Positions 11,142 through 22,689 of a stretch of DNA of 64,000 nucleotides are shown here, one piece after another. A program made the position numbers and the translations under genes. Origin of the DNA: Apoda limacodes (Eukaryota > Arthropoda > Insecta > Lepidoptera > Limacodidae); NCBI GenBank assembly GCA_946406115.1, contig OX291548.1, positions 10,900,373 through 10,964,372 of the forward strand, written 5' to 3'. The notes beneath the pieces are model-generated. The model had not been told where the DNA came from and did not search any database. It saw only the letters and a program-made list of their open reading frames with translations. Numbering within the stretch: position 1 is the stretch's first letter; each line of letters opens with the position of its first letter.

Positions 11142-11263
11142 TGTAACAGAGACAAAGCGAACCTGCGGTCTCTAGTTTCTTTCTAACTTTTTTACTAAAC
11201 CTAAAAAAATAAACCAGGCGTTAATAGAAGGAGAAAAGAGACCACAGGTTCACTCTTTCTGAG
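11142..11263. repeat. Second fold-back element, adjacent
   Basis: The left arm (11142-11187) contains AGCGAACCTGCGGTCTC and the right arm (11220-11263) contains GAGACCACAGGTTCACT. They are inverted with two mismatches in 17, and weaker pairing extends to about 44 bp. The ~32-bp loop is A+T-rich. It lies 41 bp from the fold-back at 10938-11100. Confidence 0.65.
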
Positions 11264-12260
11264 GGATGGACAATTTTGTGAGTACAGGTATATTGTGCAG
11301 TCCATAGGATAGATGACAGAACTCAAAGTCTATAAACAAACGTTAGTTCAATATTCTATTAAAGCTTTTTAGATAGATACCTTAGATTCGTCAATTTAAC
11401 AATCTTTAATAGTGCATTTTACATTAAATCAATGAATTATTGTGTCACCTCACTAAAAATAAATACTTTAATTTAAACATGACTTTTTAACACGTAAATT
11501 TAAGCATGACTGGTACAATATGGAATATGGTAATCACTTCGCGCGAAAATATGGCATGAAATAAAAACGCAATTTTATGAACTTCGCTTACAGTCGCAAT
11601 ATGTTTTTCTCCCACAGAATATATTACACCATGAATAATAGATACTTAGTTTTATTTTTCGCTAGGTAATTGACAGAATAGCGTAGCTTTGCGAACGAAT
11701 ACAAACTTATCATATAGTTAAAACGATTAATCTGTCGCGGTAGGTGGTAAAATTCGAACGCAAATAATGAGATGGACTTCTTTCAAGGTTTTTTTCTTCC
11801 GTGCCAATTATTGACGTAATTATTTTGAAAATATGGCCATTCTTTTGCAACATTGATAAGTTAAAAGGGGTAATGTGGTTTATTGGTTTGTGATTGGAAG
11901 TTTACAATCTTCATTATCAATTGGCTTGTAAAATCGTACATGAATGTATTTTTATAGATTAAGAGTTATTGATGTTCTTAAGCAAAATTTTTGTATATAA
12001 AGTAATTCTAATATTTCTTTTCTTTTATTGTTGCCCTAAAAAATAAAGCATTAAAATATGATTACCAACTAACTATAATAAATATAACTATTCACCAAAA
12101 GTCATTGGCCACTTTTACTTACGTTTTTGAGTCAGTTCATGTTTGTTAAATCAATAATCAAAATTTATTTCTAGGTACTATAACTATTATTTCGCGAATC
12201 GCTGGCGGATTGATTGCTACTGAATAGGTACTGGGGGTGTAACGCTGATATAACGACAAT

Positions 12261-12320
12261 AAGGGTCGGCTCGCGGCGCATACCAACGTCGCGTCTCGTC
12301 GTGTCGCTGAGCCGACCCTT
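12261..12320. other. GC-rich perfect 12-bp stem-loop
   Basis: AAGGGTCGGCTC (12261-12272) is exactly inverted as GAGCCGACCCTT (12309-12320) around a 36-nt loop rich in CG (GCGGCGCATACCAACGTCGC and onward). It stands out in a region of roughly two-thirds A+T. It could be a small structured RNA, a fold-back remnant or a protein-binding palindrome. Function is not assigned. Confidence 0.6.
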
Positions 12321-13379
12321 AGACTCGAGGAATTTGTCAGTATTCGGGAATCAAAGATGATTAGGGGTGCAACTTAATGTATATTCACCCCTCTACTTTA
12401 CTACATCGCTGACAATGTTTCACTTTTCAAATATATATTTTATTCTAATACATAAGTTTTTCATCTTAGACTTCTGGGCGTTGGACATCATCGGCATATT
12501 AGTTTAATACAGTATCTTCCCCAACTTCAAGAAATAGGAGCAACAGTTATCGTATACTCGACAATTATCCTATATTCGTAAAATCTACATCTTTTTCATA
12601 TATCTCGACTCAACTGTCACCCTACTCGTTTTCCTTTTTCTTCCAATTGTTTGGATTTAAACAAAACTCTTTTTTCTATATAAAAGTGTCCTAACCATCG
12701 ATAAGTGGAAGTTTATTAATAATAAGCTTGTATCGCTTTCACTTACCCTAAATACCTATGAAGTGTCCGACCCGTTATAGTACCTAGGTGTATATTCCTA
12801 TATAATTTTTTGACTTTTATTTGATTCTAGTGCAAGAAGTTAACTTTATCTAAACAAGTGTCGGACCAATAATCATTTTAAATTATTTAACGCTAAGACA
12901 ATGTATATTTATACAAATTTTATTTTAGGTATAACTATACCTAAATTTTTCATAATGAAAACCACAAAATAAAATTATTTGTTAAAAGCATAAGGTGTGT
13001 GCATGTATAAATAACAACCTTTTGCCCGCGGCTCTGCTTGCGCTAAATTCGGTTAACGGTGTTAGATTTCTACGGAAAATGCTTTAAAAGTAAGAAACTT
13101 TGGTGTAGCATTGCTATTGCGTTCATTAACGTGAAATCGAAATTTTCCGCGATAAAAACTCTACGTTCTCCGTCTTCAACTATTAAAATATTAGCTCAAT
13201 TGGATGCGACACTAAGCAACAACAAACAAACCAGCAGAATTTCACAAATATATTGATGGACTTTACAGAAGAGAAAAAAATAAAGAGTTTTTATTTACAA
13301 ATAATAGGTATTGCAGATAATTTAATAAGCATTAAAAGAAAATTGTCTTTAATATGACGTATAAAAACAGGTAAACTTT

Positions 13380-13438
13380 AATTGAGCGACGTATAATTTA
13401 GCGACGTATAATTGAGCGACGTTTAATTGAACGATGTC
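13380..13438 (+). repeat. 15-bp tandem repeat, four copies
   Basis: The units AATTGAGCGACGTAT, AATTTAGCGACGTAT, AATTGAGCGACGTTT and AATTGAACGATGTC follow each other directly, diverging outward. It is a small minisatellite. Confidence 0.9.
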
Positions 13439-13736
13439 ACGAGAATATCAGATAAAACATAATATTCCCGCAACTCGAGCACCAAGAAGTCACCGAGCTT
13501 AATAAGATTGCGAGGTAATCTCTCCGGTTTTGTCTGCAAACCCTACTCTTACTCAGAGGACCACTAAAGTGACAACTGAAAAGTTGCACCAGATTATACG
13601 CCCTCCTCGAACTATACGGCTATTAGTCTTAACCATAAGAATCCATTTATTCCAATTATCAATTAGTTCTCAACACTTGGACAGCCGATAGGCTACCATC
13701 TTTCAAGCTAAAGAGTTTAATTAAGAGCAGATTAAA

Positions 13737-13925
13737 ATGAAAAAGTTCCTCGTTACGCCGTATAATGAAGCAGAAAAAATGCACGCTAAAGAGGTGTATT
13801 GGCAATTTTTCTGTTTTAAGAATGTGCCACCTGGGTCTAGTATGTTGGGAATACGCGTTTTTCGCAGCAAAGCCATTTTGCGTATAGTAAAGCTCGGTTC
13901 AGGCATTAAACTGTCTCAGGAGTAA
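13737..13925 (+). CDS. Small unidentified ORF (62 aa)
   Basis: It starts with a true ATG (MKKFLVTPYNEAEKMHAKEV) and ends at TAA 13923-13925. Codons are less A+T-rich than the flanks, and the composition (charged N-terminal half, then CFKNVPPGSSMLGIRVFRS) is protein-like. There is no signal peptide or known motif. The antisense strand is also open (13721-13906). It could be the remains of a mobile-element protein or a small gene exon; support is weak. Confidence 0.2.
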   Translation: MKKFLVTPYNEAEKMHAKEVYWQFFCFKNVPPGSSMLGIRVFRSKAILRIVKLGSGIKLSQE

Positions 13926-14522
13926 TGGATTAGGAATTTCATGCTCCAAAGGTCGATTTAAATTAATTTACACATTAAAGAGATAAGTGGGGTAGTCGTG
14001 CGCGATACGAGAAGTAAATAAAGTTAATCCAATCACAGAGGGCGCCGGATGTGACTTGCTATGCCGCTTTATTTATTTGCAATGTGGGTAACAGGCATTA
14101 CTGTTCTCTGATACATTTGCGTCTGCTGTTCGTAGATTTGTATATTTATAGCAGCAAACTAGCGCCACTATTAGATATTATTTATTTCCTCTTCGTACAA
14201 AGCTTATTCGTAAAAATTTACAATATTGAAGTTATAATATATAGACGTAAGCTATTTTTAACGTTGTGAATTGTTCCTTAAATTCATATGTGAGTTTTAT
14301 TTGGCATTTCTGCTGAAGCAACTTTTAGCAGAAAAGTTAACTAAAGCTCCAAGGTATGTTCTATAAACTATAAAAAACGTTCTAAATATAGCTTATGGCT
14401 AGTTTCATAACTTTTATAAAGAGGAAATAAATTATATATAATTCTATATGACCCTTAACTTTTTTATTGTTTTTATAAGCATTATTTATACATCCACTGT
14501 TTGACACAGCCTTTTACTTTTG

Positions 14523-14640
14523 TCTGATCTGTAGCTCAATTGGTAATAGTGACTGCCTGCCGATCAGCATGAGTGCGGGTTCGATTCAGGCACAGAACTA
14601 ATATAACATATATGTGATAAGCATTTGTGTTTGCCTACAG
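14523..14640 (+). mobile_element. tRNA-headed SINE, head portion
   Basis: GATCTGTAGCTCAATTGGTA (A-box) and GTGCGGGTTCGATTCAGGCA (B-box) at 14526-14593 have tRNA-like spacing. The sequence then passes into CATATATGTGATAAGCATTT and TTTGCCTACAGACAGGGTGT, the body that follows the head in the SINE at 38-292. A true tRNA gene is unlikely: the acceptor ends do not pair and a SINE body follows. The downstream tail is lost or diverged. Confidence 0.7.
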
Positions 14641-15011
14641 ACAGGGTGTTTTTAATATCGACACCGTATGTAATTACAAAAAAGAAAAGTATGTTTTCAA
14701 TCCATTGACTGGATTCCATAGAACAAGTTGTACAAGTTTGGAAACAGATAGCGATGTGCATAATGTTAGCTAGCTTAAAACTAAAAGGATTTAAAGAAAG
14801 GCTTCTCGCCAATTTACTTCCACCGTAGAAAATTTTGAAGAAAGTGAAGAAATAAATGCTTTAGACACAGAGATCATAGTAAACAGTGAGATATCAGGGT
14901 AGATTCGGTAGAAGTAATTATGGAATCGCAACTTAAAAAAAATGTAAATGTTAAATTTAAAATATAATATTTAATGTGGCGCTGCTTTTTCGGACAGGAC
15001 GACGCCTTTCT

Positions 15012-15370
15012 GTTCCGCTAACTATTCTAATATTATATATACGAAAGTAATTCTGTGTGTCCATCCGTCCGTCCATCCGGTCTGTGTGGCTATTTGTCTG
15101 TCTGTTTGTTTCCTCTTTAGGCTTAAACCGCTGTACCAATTCAGATGAAATTTGCCATGGAGATAGTTTGAGTCCCAAGAAAGAACATAGGCTAATTGAT
15201 AACGTCAAGCGTGAGTCGGTTTCATTTCATTAATCGAGGATTTGCCGTCGAAATCCTATACCGATAATTGAATTTAGGGTGGTTGGAACCGCGGTCAAAT
15301 TTGGCATGGAGATAGTTTGAGTCCCAAGAAAGGCTGAATGAAAACTTGAGTCGATTTTTTTTTCTATAAT
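15012..15370 (+). repeat. Dispersed 'ATTATATATACGAAAG' repeat copy
   Basis: It starts CTAATATTATATATACGAAAG, then a CCATCCGTCCGTCCATCCGG tract, GCTTAAACCGCTGTACCAAT, AAATTTGCCATGGAGATAGT and GAGTCCCAAGAAAG. The segment from AAATTTG to AAGAAAG occurs twice (about 15149-15187 and 15296-15336), an internal duplication. The same order occurs at 60.4 kb (plus) and 46.1-46.8 kb (minus). It is probably a non-autonomous Helitron-like family; class inferred. Confidence 0.65.
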
Positions 15371-16215
15371 ATTTAATTAATGCTTCTGTGTTAAAATATA
15401 ACCAAATTTAGCTAGTTAATATATATTTTATAAATAAGAATAAAGAGAATATCAATCTTAGTGTTCTAAACAATTTCAATTAAAGTCCGAAAATAGAGTG
15501 TCAGACTTTTTTTTTATAAATGTTTTTATAGGTAAATTATTATAATATTAGCAAATTTACTTAATTAAGATTTGAACTATAACATTTATCTTTTTTACGT
15601 CAAAAAGTGTACTTAGGACTGTAAAAAAATTATACAAATTCTTGCAAACTTAACTAGTTTGGGTATGCCACCACCTTAAGTAAATTATATATATAAACGT
15701 GCATTATCATCACGAAATCTAAAATGCTTCATATGTTAGAAAATTTAAAAGCATGATACGGCAATCAGAAAACTACGGAACCCCAGGCTATGTATGTTCG
15801 ACACGCACTTAGCCTGTATGTAAATAGATCATATTTCCATTTATGCATAAAAAATTAATCCCTTTGTACCGTAGGTAATTTAACCCATAGTGTACCTTTC
15901 TAAAGGTTAAAGTCAGAATTATTAGTGACATGAGCATGCAGCTCCCGCTTATGAGCACTTGGCGATATCGAATGCGCTACTGGATAAATACGCAATACAA
16001 GACTACCATGAAATCAATTTCATGTCAAGGGATTAAATTGACGCCAGGGATTAATTATATGAAATTCATAGTTGGTACTTTTAAACAGAATAAGTGACTT
16101 TGTATTTGAAAGTGGACAAGAGTGGACCGTGATATATTGAGTTGATTATGATAAAATTTTACAGGATCCCGTAATATTAATTAATATTAAAATAAATTTC
16201 TTATAAATCGTACTA

Positions 16216-16380
16216 GATGTAGGCAGCGGCTCCGCTCGCCCTAAATTTGATCAATACTACTAAGGTGGCAAACAAGCATACAGTTCGCCTGATGGTAAGC
16301 GGTCACCGTAGCCTATGGACGCTAATAACACCAGGGGTATCACTCGCACGTTGCCGATCCTTCAGACCGCGGGTGCCGTA
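16216..16380 (-). mobile_element. LINE 3' end inserted into a dispersed repeat
   Basis: From about 16258 the plus strand reads TAAGGTGGCAAACAAGCATA, GCCTGATGGTAAGCGGTCAC and ACACCAGGGGTATCACTCGC. This is the reverse complement of the LINE 3' UTR seen at 33.07 kb, truncated after ~115 bp. Just left of it (16216-16250), GGCTCCGCTCGCCCTAAATT belongs to the 46 kb repeat family, so this is a nested insertion. Confidence 0.72.
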
Positions 16381-16737
16381 CCTACCACCATTTACGCAAT
16401 TTACAAAAACGAACAAAAATAAAAAGTGTGCCAACGGTCACCTTTCCAATTACTGACCAAGCGCAACGTTGCTTAACTTTAATCGTTTTCAACAAGCAAA
16501 TATATTAATGCTTCGCTTATTAATAACTAGATGTCGCTGTAACGTCGATTTAAGATGCTAAATGGTTCGGGCCCGTCTCACACTTGGCCGGTTTTTATTA
16601 TTTGTTGTTATACTTTTGAGATTACACACACTATGATCACTGCAAGATGATATGTGTTACTGTTTTATTTTACCACTTTGTCAGACTAATTAAGATGCCA
16701 AATTACAGCTTTCTAGTACTAATGGTACTCTAAGTTA

Positions 16738-16812
16738 AGCCGCGGACAGACAGACGGACAAGCGGACATGGCGAAACTATAAGGGTTCCCTGTTGACTAC
16801 GAAACCCTAAAA
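16738..16812 (+). repeat. End fragment of the GGGTTCCGTACC-family repeat
   Basis: GGACAGACAGACGGACAAGC followed by AAGGGTTCCCTGTTGACTAC and GAAACCCTAAAA matches the terminal block of the complete copies at 25.9 and 40.05 kb. Confidence 0.6.
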
Positions 16813-17360
16813 TGTATCAAAAGCGACAGATTTCCTTGAAAATTACAGAAAAACCATCGTTGAGACGATTAAAGGATATAAGATGTTGTCAGACAAAACA
16901 AGATGTGAACCTTATATCGAACGGAAGCATGTATATTGACCCTTTGAGGCCCTTACCCAAACACAATGAAGGGCCAACAAAAATAGAGAGCAAAGAGCTC
17001 GCGCCAACACATCTGCTGGTCACTATCGAATAAATATACTTAAATAATATTTTTATCTTGATTAGGTATGCACGGGGTAAGCAGATGTGCTCCTGAATCA
17101 CGGACAGGAACTGCAGACAACTTGATTGTTCGCGTAGATCCTTGGATTATCTGAAAATATGAGGTACTTACAGGTAATGGGATTCCAACATACTCGGAGC
17201 TACATATTGTTATGAGGGCCCTTTTTGTCATATGCGTTGACCCATTACTTTTTATTTAAAATTTATATTACAAAAGCAACCAACCTCTACGAATGGGTTT
17301 TATTAGTTTTTTTTTTCGTAAACTTATTTGAGATCTACAATTTCCTTAAATATTTTATTA
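16812..17360. other. Decayed coding-like island, unidentified
   Basis: There is a plus-strand 73-codon ORF (16812-17033; ends PTHLLVTIE) and overlapping minus-strand open frames (16889-17101 and 17040-17231). It abuts the longest stop-free frame of the window (17361-17855). The strand that once coded cannot be decided by eye, and I do not recognise a family. Confidence 0.25.
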
Positions 17361-17855
17361 TTATACACATACAAGTTTGCAAAGTAAGCAGTGAAAATTT
17401 TTAGGGCAAGATATTGAGGCTAAAATAACTCGCATAATGTTATCTCCTAAAGAAAATTTGGTAAATGGTATGCGTCCGCCTGGCACCCATGATATTGATA
17501 GTAAAATATTTATAAAGTCAATAAGAATCTGCCCTATCTTAAAATCATTTCCAGCCTTTAGATTTCTAGACTTTGAATAACTGCAAGGATGTACACTATT
17601 TATAACTGACATAAAAGGATTGGATACTTCAGGAGTGGTTGATAGGGTTTGTAAGTTTGCAAGTAATGGCACTAGTATTAAACATACAAGCTTCCATTGG
17701 CTAAGGAAACTGCATGTGCTAACAACAGGGGGACGTATAATTGTTTTTTCACCTAAGTGGTATGTAAAAATTGTTACTGCAAGGAACTTTTCGAGCTTCG
17801 TTCTACCGTTAATTGCTAAACCACTGCAGGAAAACAGTCTTCCGCTCGCATGATT
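17361..17855 (-). pseudogene. 164-codon stop-free frame, unidentified coding remnant
   Basis: Reading every triplet from 17855 down to the TAA at 17361-17363, I find no in-frame stop across 164 codons. An upstream TAA lies at 17858-17856. No ATG lies near the 5' end; the first in-frame ATG is internal, around MSVINSVHP. Words include RTKLEKFLAV, FTYHLGEKTIIRPP and ILLSISWVPGGRIPFTKF. The plus strand is also largely open over the same bases (17395-17853 with a single TAA at 17578), reading NGMRPPGTHDIDSKIFIK and TSGVVDRVCKFASNG, so the real strand is uncertain. A frame this long is unexpected in DNA this A+T-rich. A degenerate transposase, an exon fragment or a retrocopy are all possible. Confidence 0.3.
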
Positions 17856-17879
17856 TTATGTTTATTTTGAATATTCAAT

Positions 17880-18285
17880 TTAATCATTATACAAAAATTA
17901 TTTAATTTTATTACAAAAATCAGTCATCTTGCATTGTTGAACAAACGGAACACCTGTGTGTAGCAAACGTTTAAGGGCTGTTTCAAGTCGCCAGTCACTG
18001 ACCAAACCGATAATACTTTTAATAGGGTACGTAGTCATATTATCAGCTCTTATTTGACCGAGTACAAGGTGTTAAAGATTTGAACTTCGGCGTCATAAAG
18101 ATGACCGGCATACTAGAACACTTTGAATGATTTATATTTAAACACGGAATAATACTCAAATATGTATGTAAATATAGATTTTAAATTGGAATTGAATTCA
18201 ATACGTATATTATTCATCATGAATTCTGATGAGAGAACTTATCTACGAAGGGGTGGTCAGAGATATTATCAACGTATGCCTGTAC
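17880..18285. other. A+T-rich interval, nothing recognised
   Basis: Nothing I can name between the coding island and the SINE-like fragment. Confidence 0.5.
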
Positions 18286-18289
18286 TATT

Positions 18290-18460
18290 CAAGTTTCGCC
18301 GATGATATTCCGTGATAGATAGTGAGCCTATCGCCGTACCGGGCACAAAACAGAGTACAGACAACTTTACAACTAACAAATAGTAACAATATTAGTTGAC
18401 CCTTACCGGGAATCCAACCCGGGACCTTTGACACGACAGCCGCTTTCTTTGGATATTTCA
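18290..18460 (-). mobile_element. SINE-like fragment with B-box
   Basis: The minus strand contains GGTCCCGGGTTGGATTCCCG, which fits a polymerase III B-box, followed by TAAGGGTCAACTAATATTG. Further on lies a GCGATAGGCTCACTATCTAT block of a kind common in lepidopteran SINE tails. The A-box side is degraded, so the element is a partial copy of a different type from the one at 38-292. Confidence 0.4.
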
Positions 18461-18647
18461 ACACGAATTCAATCAATTCAACGTTTTATAGGATTTGTTC
18501 AGAAAAGGTTTTCCTGGAATTCCGTGACATAGCTGCCTAAATAAATATACTTATTCGTTATTTTCTTTAAGTAACTACTTTAGGGTGCTGGCCAACATCT
18601 TGTCAAACTTAATTTGAACTACATTGATTTTACCATTCTTTCACCTT

Positions 18648-18755
18648 TTTTTTAATACCACTACGTGGCTAACAAGCTAACGGTCCGCCTGATGGTAACC
18701 GGTCACCGTAGCCTATGGACGCTTGTAACACCAGGGGTATCACTCTGATAGCAAT
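18648..18755 (-). mobile_element. LINE 3'-end fragment
   Basis: A TTTTTTTAATACCACTACGT run, then GCTAACAAGCTAACGGTCCG, CTGATGGTAACCGGTCACCG and ACACCAGGGGTATCACTC. This is the reverse complement of the shared LINE 3' terminus with its A tail, about 100 bp long and strongly 5' truncated. Confidence 0.75.
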
Positions 18756-19311
18756 GATCCCTCTCCGTAGCCAAGAGTGCTTTTAATCTGTCGATATATA
18801 GTTATGGCTTTTTAAATAAAAGCTCTTCTTTGTTATTAGTCTCAGCATTTATGTTACGAACGTTGCTATTAATTTGTTTATGTTAAAATTATTATTTTTG
18901 CCACGTCACAATATTGATAAACTGTCTTTCTATGAAAAACAATTGACATTTTTGTGAATAGTTTGGTGACCAGCTCCCTTCTTAGCGTACGGTGACCGCG
19001 CCTCGACAAAATATTTCTTAAAAAAAAAAGCATATTTTTCTGTATTGTATCTCTGAGGAGGACATGATATTCATAAGGCGATTTTTCACGGAAAACGTAA
19101 GACGTTCATCATATTCACGTCAAAATTACTACTTATTATCTACGTTAGTATATTACTGCATTAAAGCAATTGCCAATATTTGAACGACCAAAGCAAATAA
19201 CTTTCTCTGAATATCCATTAGAACTTAATAAAACTTTGAGAATTGTTAACTGAAACTTATTAGCACCCTTAGTACTCTGTATATTTATCGCTAGCAGTGT
19301 AATTAAAAAAA

Positions 19312-19545
19312 GAAATTGACCAAGTGTGAGTCGGTCTCACGCGCTAAGGACTCCGGACAATCCGTTTTTAAGATATAGTAAAACAATACATGATATTTTT
19401 TCGAAGTCTTTGTATGGGGTGCAAACAAAATCCCCTTAGGTTTTGACTTTTTTTTGGCATAGCAGTGATCGTAGTTGCAGAAGTATTTAACAACATTTCA
19501 ACTTTTGCGGTAAAAACATAGGTACAGGCCAGTAAAACGCAAACG
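19312..19545 (+). repeat. Diverged head of the GGGTTCCGTACC-family repeat
   Basis: CCAAGTGTGAGTCGGTCTCACGC corresponds to the 'CCAAGTGCGAGTCGGACTCGCGC' head of the copy at 25.9 kb. TTGTATGGGGTGCAAACAAA and CCCCTTAGG follow at the place of the 'TGTATGGGAACCCCCTTAA' block. The rest is diverged. Confidence 0.45.
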
Positions 19546-19589
19546 GACATTTAGGTATAGTGAATCGTTTAGTACCTCTTGGGTAATGA

Positions 19590-19780
19590 ACCCAATGATA
19601 TGATCAGATATAAGGCCATCATAGCCCACAGAAAAGGTAAGAAAGCTGAAGTGATCACCGACACCACGGATCGGTAAGCGAAAGTGTCACCCTTTGGCCA
19701 CGTGGACCTGATAAAGGTAGCAGAAAGTGGCCGGATCGGGAAGGATCGCCGTGTAGAGACAACAATATTAGGCGTTTATA
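19590..19780 (+). other. GC-richer segment, possible LINE remnant
   Basis: GACACCACGGATCGGTAAGC, CTTTGGCCACGTGGACCTGA and GTGGCCGGATCGGGAAGGAT are richer in G+C than the flanks and lie just 5' of an RTE-like fragment. I cannot read a conserved motif in any frame. Confidence 0.3.
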
Positions 19781-19869
19781 AGGAAAGGGTATGTCTGACA
19801 GTTGAATGGTGGTGGTTGATCATGCTGGTTGCAACTGTAATTAATTAAACAGTGTTTTTATTTGATATG

Positions 19870-20010
19870 CCGTTCAGAACTAGGGTGCTCCGGTCTGTCG
19901 ATGGACGGATAGCCATTGGAGCAGACTGTCCTAGAGTGGAGACCGCGTGCTGGAAGGTGAAATATGAGACGCCAATCGATTATGTCCATCAGAGGATGAA
20001 AATACGCTGA
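19870..20010 (+). mobile_element. RTE-like LINE C-terminal remnant
   Basis: A plus-strand frame reads VLEWRPRAGR, a motif that precedes the 'GRPxTRWxDD' C terminus in RTE-like elements. A TGA then interrupts it and NMRRQSIM follows. An in-frame TAG also lies upstream (about 19905). It is a dead fragment. Confidence 0.6.
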
Positions 20011-20319
20011 TGATGATGAGCTTAGAAGTATTATGCCTGTATGTAAATTGGATAAGTCGGTACCTACCTGTTCTCTAGGAAAAAGACTTGTGCTTGTCAA
20101 TGAACTTGAGGAAGAAATCAATCTTACAAGGATGATTGCCAGCCGTTGCTAATAAACGCATACCAAAATCTTCTAAATACATGTTTAAAATATTTCATGA
20201 AATTATTTTTTCATGACAAGAAGAAAAACGCATATCTTTTAACGAGATACCGCAACTGCAATGGAACAATATTATCTAGTAAAATAACTTCAAAAATTAA
20301 ATGACAGAAAGAGTGTGAT

Positions 20320-20965
20320 CAAAAAGAAAATATATTCCAAAATTTTTGACTGAAGTATATATATCTTTGAACCCTAAAACAAATCGATTTCACAGAGCCG
20401 TGGCGACCAACTCCAATACAAAAGGCACCGCCTACACGCCGACAAAAATGTCCTATTCCGCAATTTGACAAGTAATAAAAGATGCTAATAAATAAAATTA
20501 GTATCGTTGTGTGTGACAATGAGTAAAAGAACCGCTGCATTGCGGGGCGGATCTTCTTCCACCGTCTCATAAGAGTACGTTGTATTGTGAGTACGATAGC
20601 AGTAAAGATGTGAAAATCGCTCAAAACTTTCTATAAATGCGGTCTGCAAATGCGTTTTATGTGTGTTATATCGAGCATGTGATTAAATATCAAGCTAATA
20701 AATAGATCGACACACCATTTGTCACCCCGCTACCACGCGTGTCTTCCTGGGTAGCATATGATTGTATAATAACAGATTCTATAATATGTACGCTACTAGC
20801 CTAGGAACCACAGACAGTTACTGGGGTCTATCAAATATATGGATATTGAATGGTTTCAGTAAATCTATTTTCGAAGTAACTTTCGGCTGGGATAAAAGTA
20901 TTATGTATGTCCTCCGTTCATCTGTACTTCTTCATCTGGACTTTCAGTCTAGTGTACTCCGTTAA
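20320..20965. other. Interval with incidental ORFs
   Basis: A 101-codon minus-strand ORF (20319-20624) and a 67-codon plus-strand ORF (20762-20965) occur, both with hydrophobic, low-complexity composition and no motif. The patch at 20395-20460 is GC-richer. No gene call is justified. Confidence 0.4.
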
Positions 20966-21726
20966 AACGTGAAAGAAAAAATATTACCTAGCCTTTTTTA
21001 CTCGCGGAACAACTGTTTTCGTGGGAACTTTTTATTGAGATTATTCTGTGTCCTTTAAGGTATTACCTACTGCGCCAAAAAGCCCCTCACCCCGTTGATC
21101 CGTTGTGACGTGAATGAACAATGAATAATCTACTCCTGAAGAAATGTTTGATTAGGATAAAAAGTATTCAGTAATTTAAAACCCCATGCCAAAATTAAGG
21201 TCAATTGGATCCTTCATTGCTACGTTAAAGAAAGGAAAAAAATGATAATGAAACAAATAGTTTTCCACATTTATATTTTTGTCAGGATTTGGATGGCATG
21301 TTATGGACGATGTTCGCAGAATGTATGTGACACAACTCCTTTATTGTGTTATACGAGGTAAGACATCACATTATTTCTAGGCAAAGCTTGCGAATATTAA
21401 AAGCGAGCTTTTTTAATTTGTTGACGGTATCTGGCAATTAGTCTAAGTAGGGTTGGTCAAAACGATATACTTGTAGGTATTAGATTGAAATTACCGGTAA
21501 TAATGGCGACAGTAAGCTGCCATTTTGAATTTAAGGGAAAATGTTTTTAACTCAATACATTTTCAACAAAAACTAGTTAAAATTGTTTTAAATTAGATTC
21601 TCTATAAATTTAGCTTCTACAAATTTATTATAAGATGGTTATTCTTAAACGGTAACAGAAAATTTTGCAAAGTGTAACCATCAAATTATCTCTTTTATTA
21701 TTGGTATATTGGTATTCTTTTTTCAG

Positions 21727-21832
21727 TGTTGTTCCTTTTCCAGTGCGAATTATCGTCATGAAAGAATATTCTTATCTTAATAATTTCTATGACAATGTCG
21801 GATGCCAACATACCCTTTTTACCTATCTTTAG
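21727..21832 (+). other. Candidate 3'-terminal coding exon (34 codons)
   Basis: A good acceptor (GGTATTCTTTTTTCAG, ending at 21726) precedes an open frame. After one leading T it reads VVPFPVRIIVMKEYSYLNNF and then YDNVGCQHTLFTYL, ending at TAG 21830-21832. A second acceptor-like TTCCTTTTCCAG lies at 21732-21743. The upstream exon is not identified, and the polypyrimidine run alone could explain the acceptor. Weak. Confidence 0.2.
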
Positions 21833-22689
21833 CAATCGACTTCAAGGTGAATTAAAAATGTAGCTGAATGTTCTGTCAATAAGTCTGCTTTAGGGGCTTA
21901 GTTTTTACTTTTTAGTGGATTTGTAGTCGATTTATGTTTTTGTTAACAAAAAATAGTTATTATTTAAATTTTTAGTTGCCTTATTAAACAAATACATCTA
22001 GTAAAGACACTTAGAACTTTCTTTCATTTTTTTTAAAAACCATATATAACTCAAGCGGACGAATTATAGGAAAGAATTGATAGAACACTACAACGGTTCG
22101 GGTTTTACCACATATCTACGTAATCCTAAAAAAAAAAAATTGCAAATACATGAAAATCACTTTTTGTCTCATAATTGTCTACGTATGTATATACATACCT
22201 ACCGCTTAAGACCGACTGACATATATGACGAAACTGTATAATGGCTAACGTATTTTACCCTTAAATTGACGAATGGAAGGGCTGATAGACAGGACGGAAT
22301 CCGTTTTTGCCATGTGACTACGAACCCTTATATGTGACAAATAGGCGGACGCACAGGTATGACAAAGCTATAGATTAGCTACATAACATTCGGTTCTAAC
22401 TATGGAAACCTAAAAATTGAAACGTCAAAATCAGTTTTTTATTGCAATGACAAATGCATAACATCAAAAATGACATGCCGTATCAGTCATCTTTGCATAA
22501 AATGTTAAAATGGTCATCGAATTTGCTAGGCACTTCAGTAAAATGCTGTCCTTTTTTTTCAAAATGTAAGGTGTAAATCACACAACTATATTGCGGGCAC
22601 TGTGTAATAGAATCGTATGCGGATTTCTGTGGTTTGCTACAGATTTGTTGCGGTCATTTTCCGCACGGAATTTATGCACGTTAGCCGTA

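Noticed and set aside
14523..14600. tRNA gene
   Set aside because: A- and B-boxes are present, but the acceptor arms do not pair and a SINE body follows.
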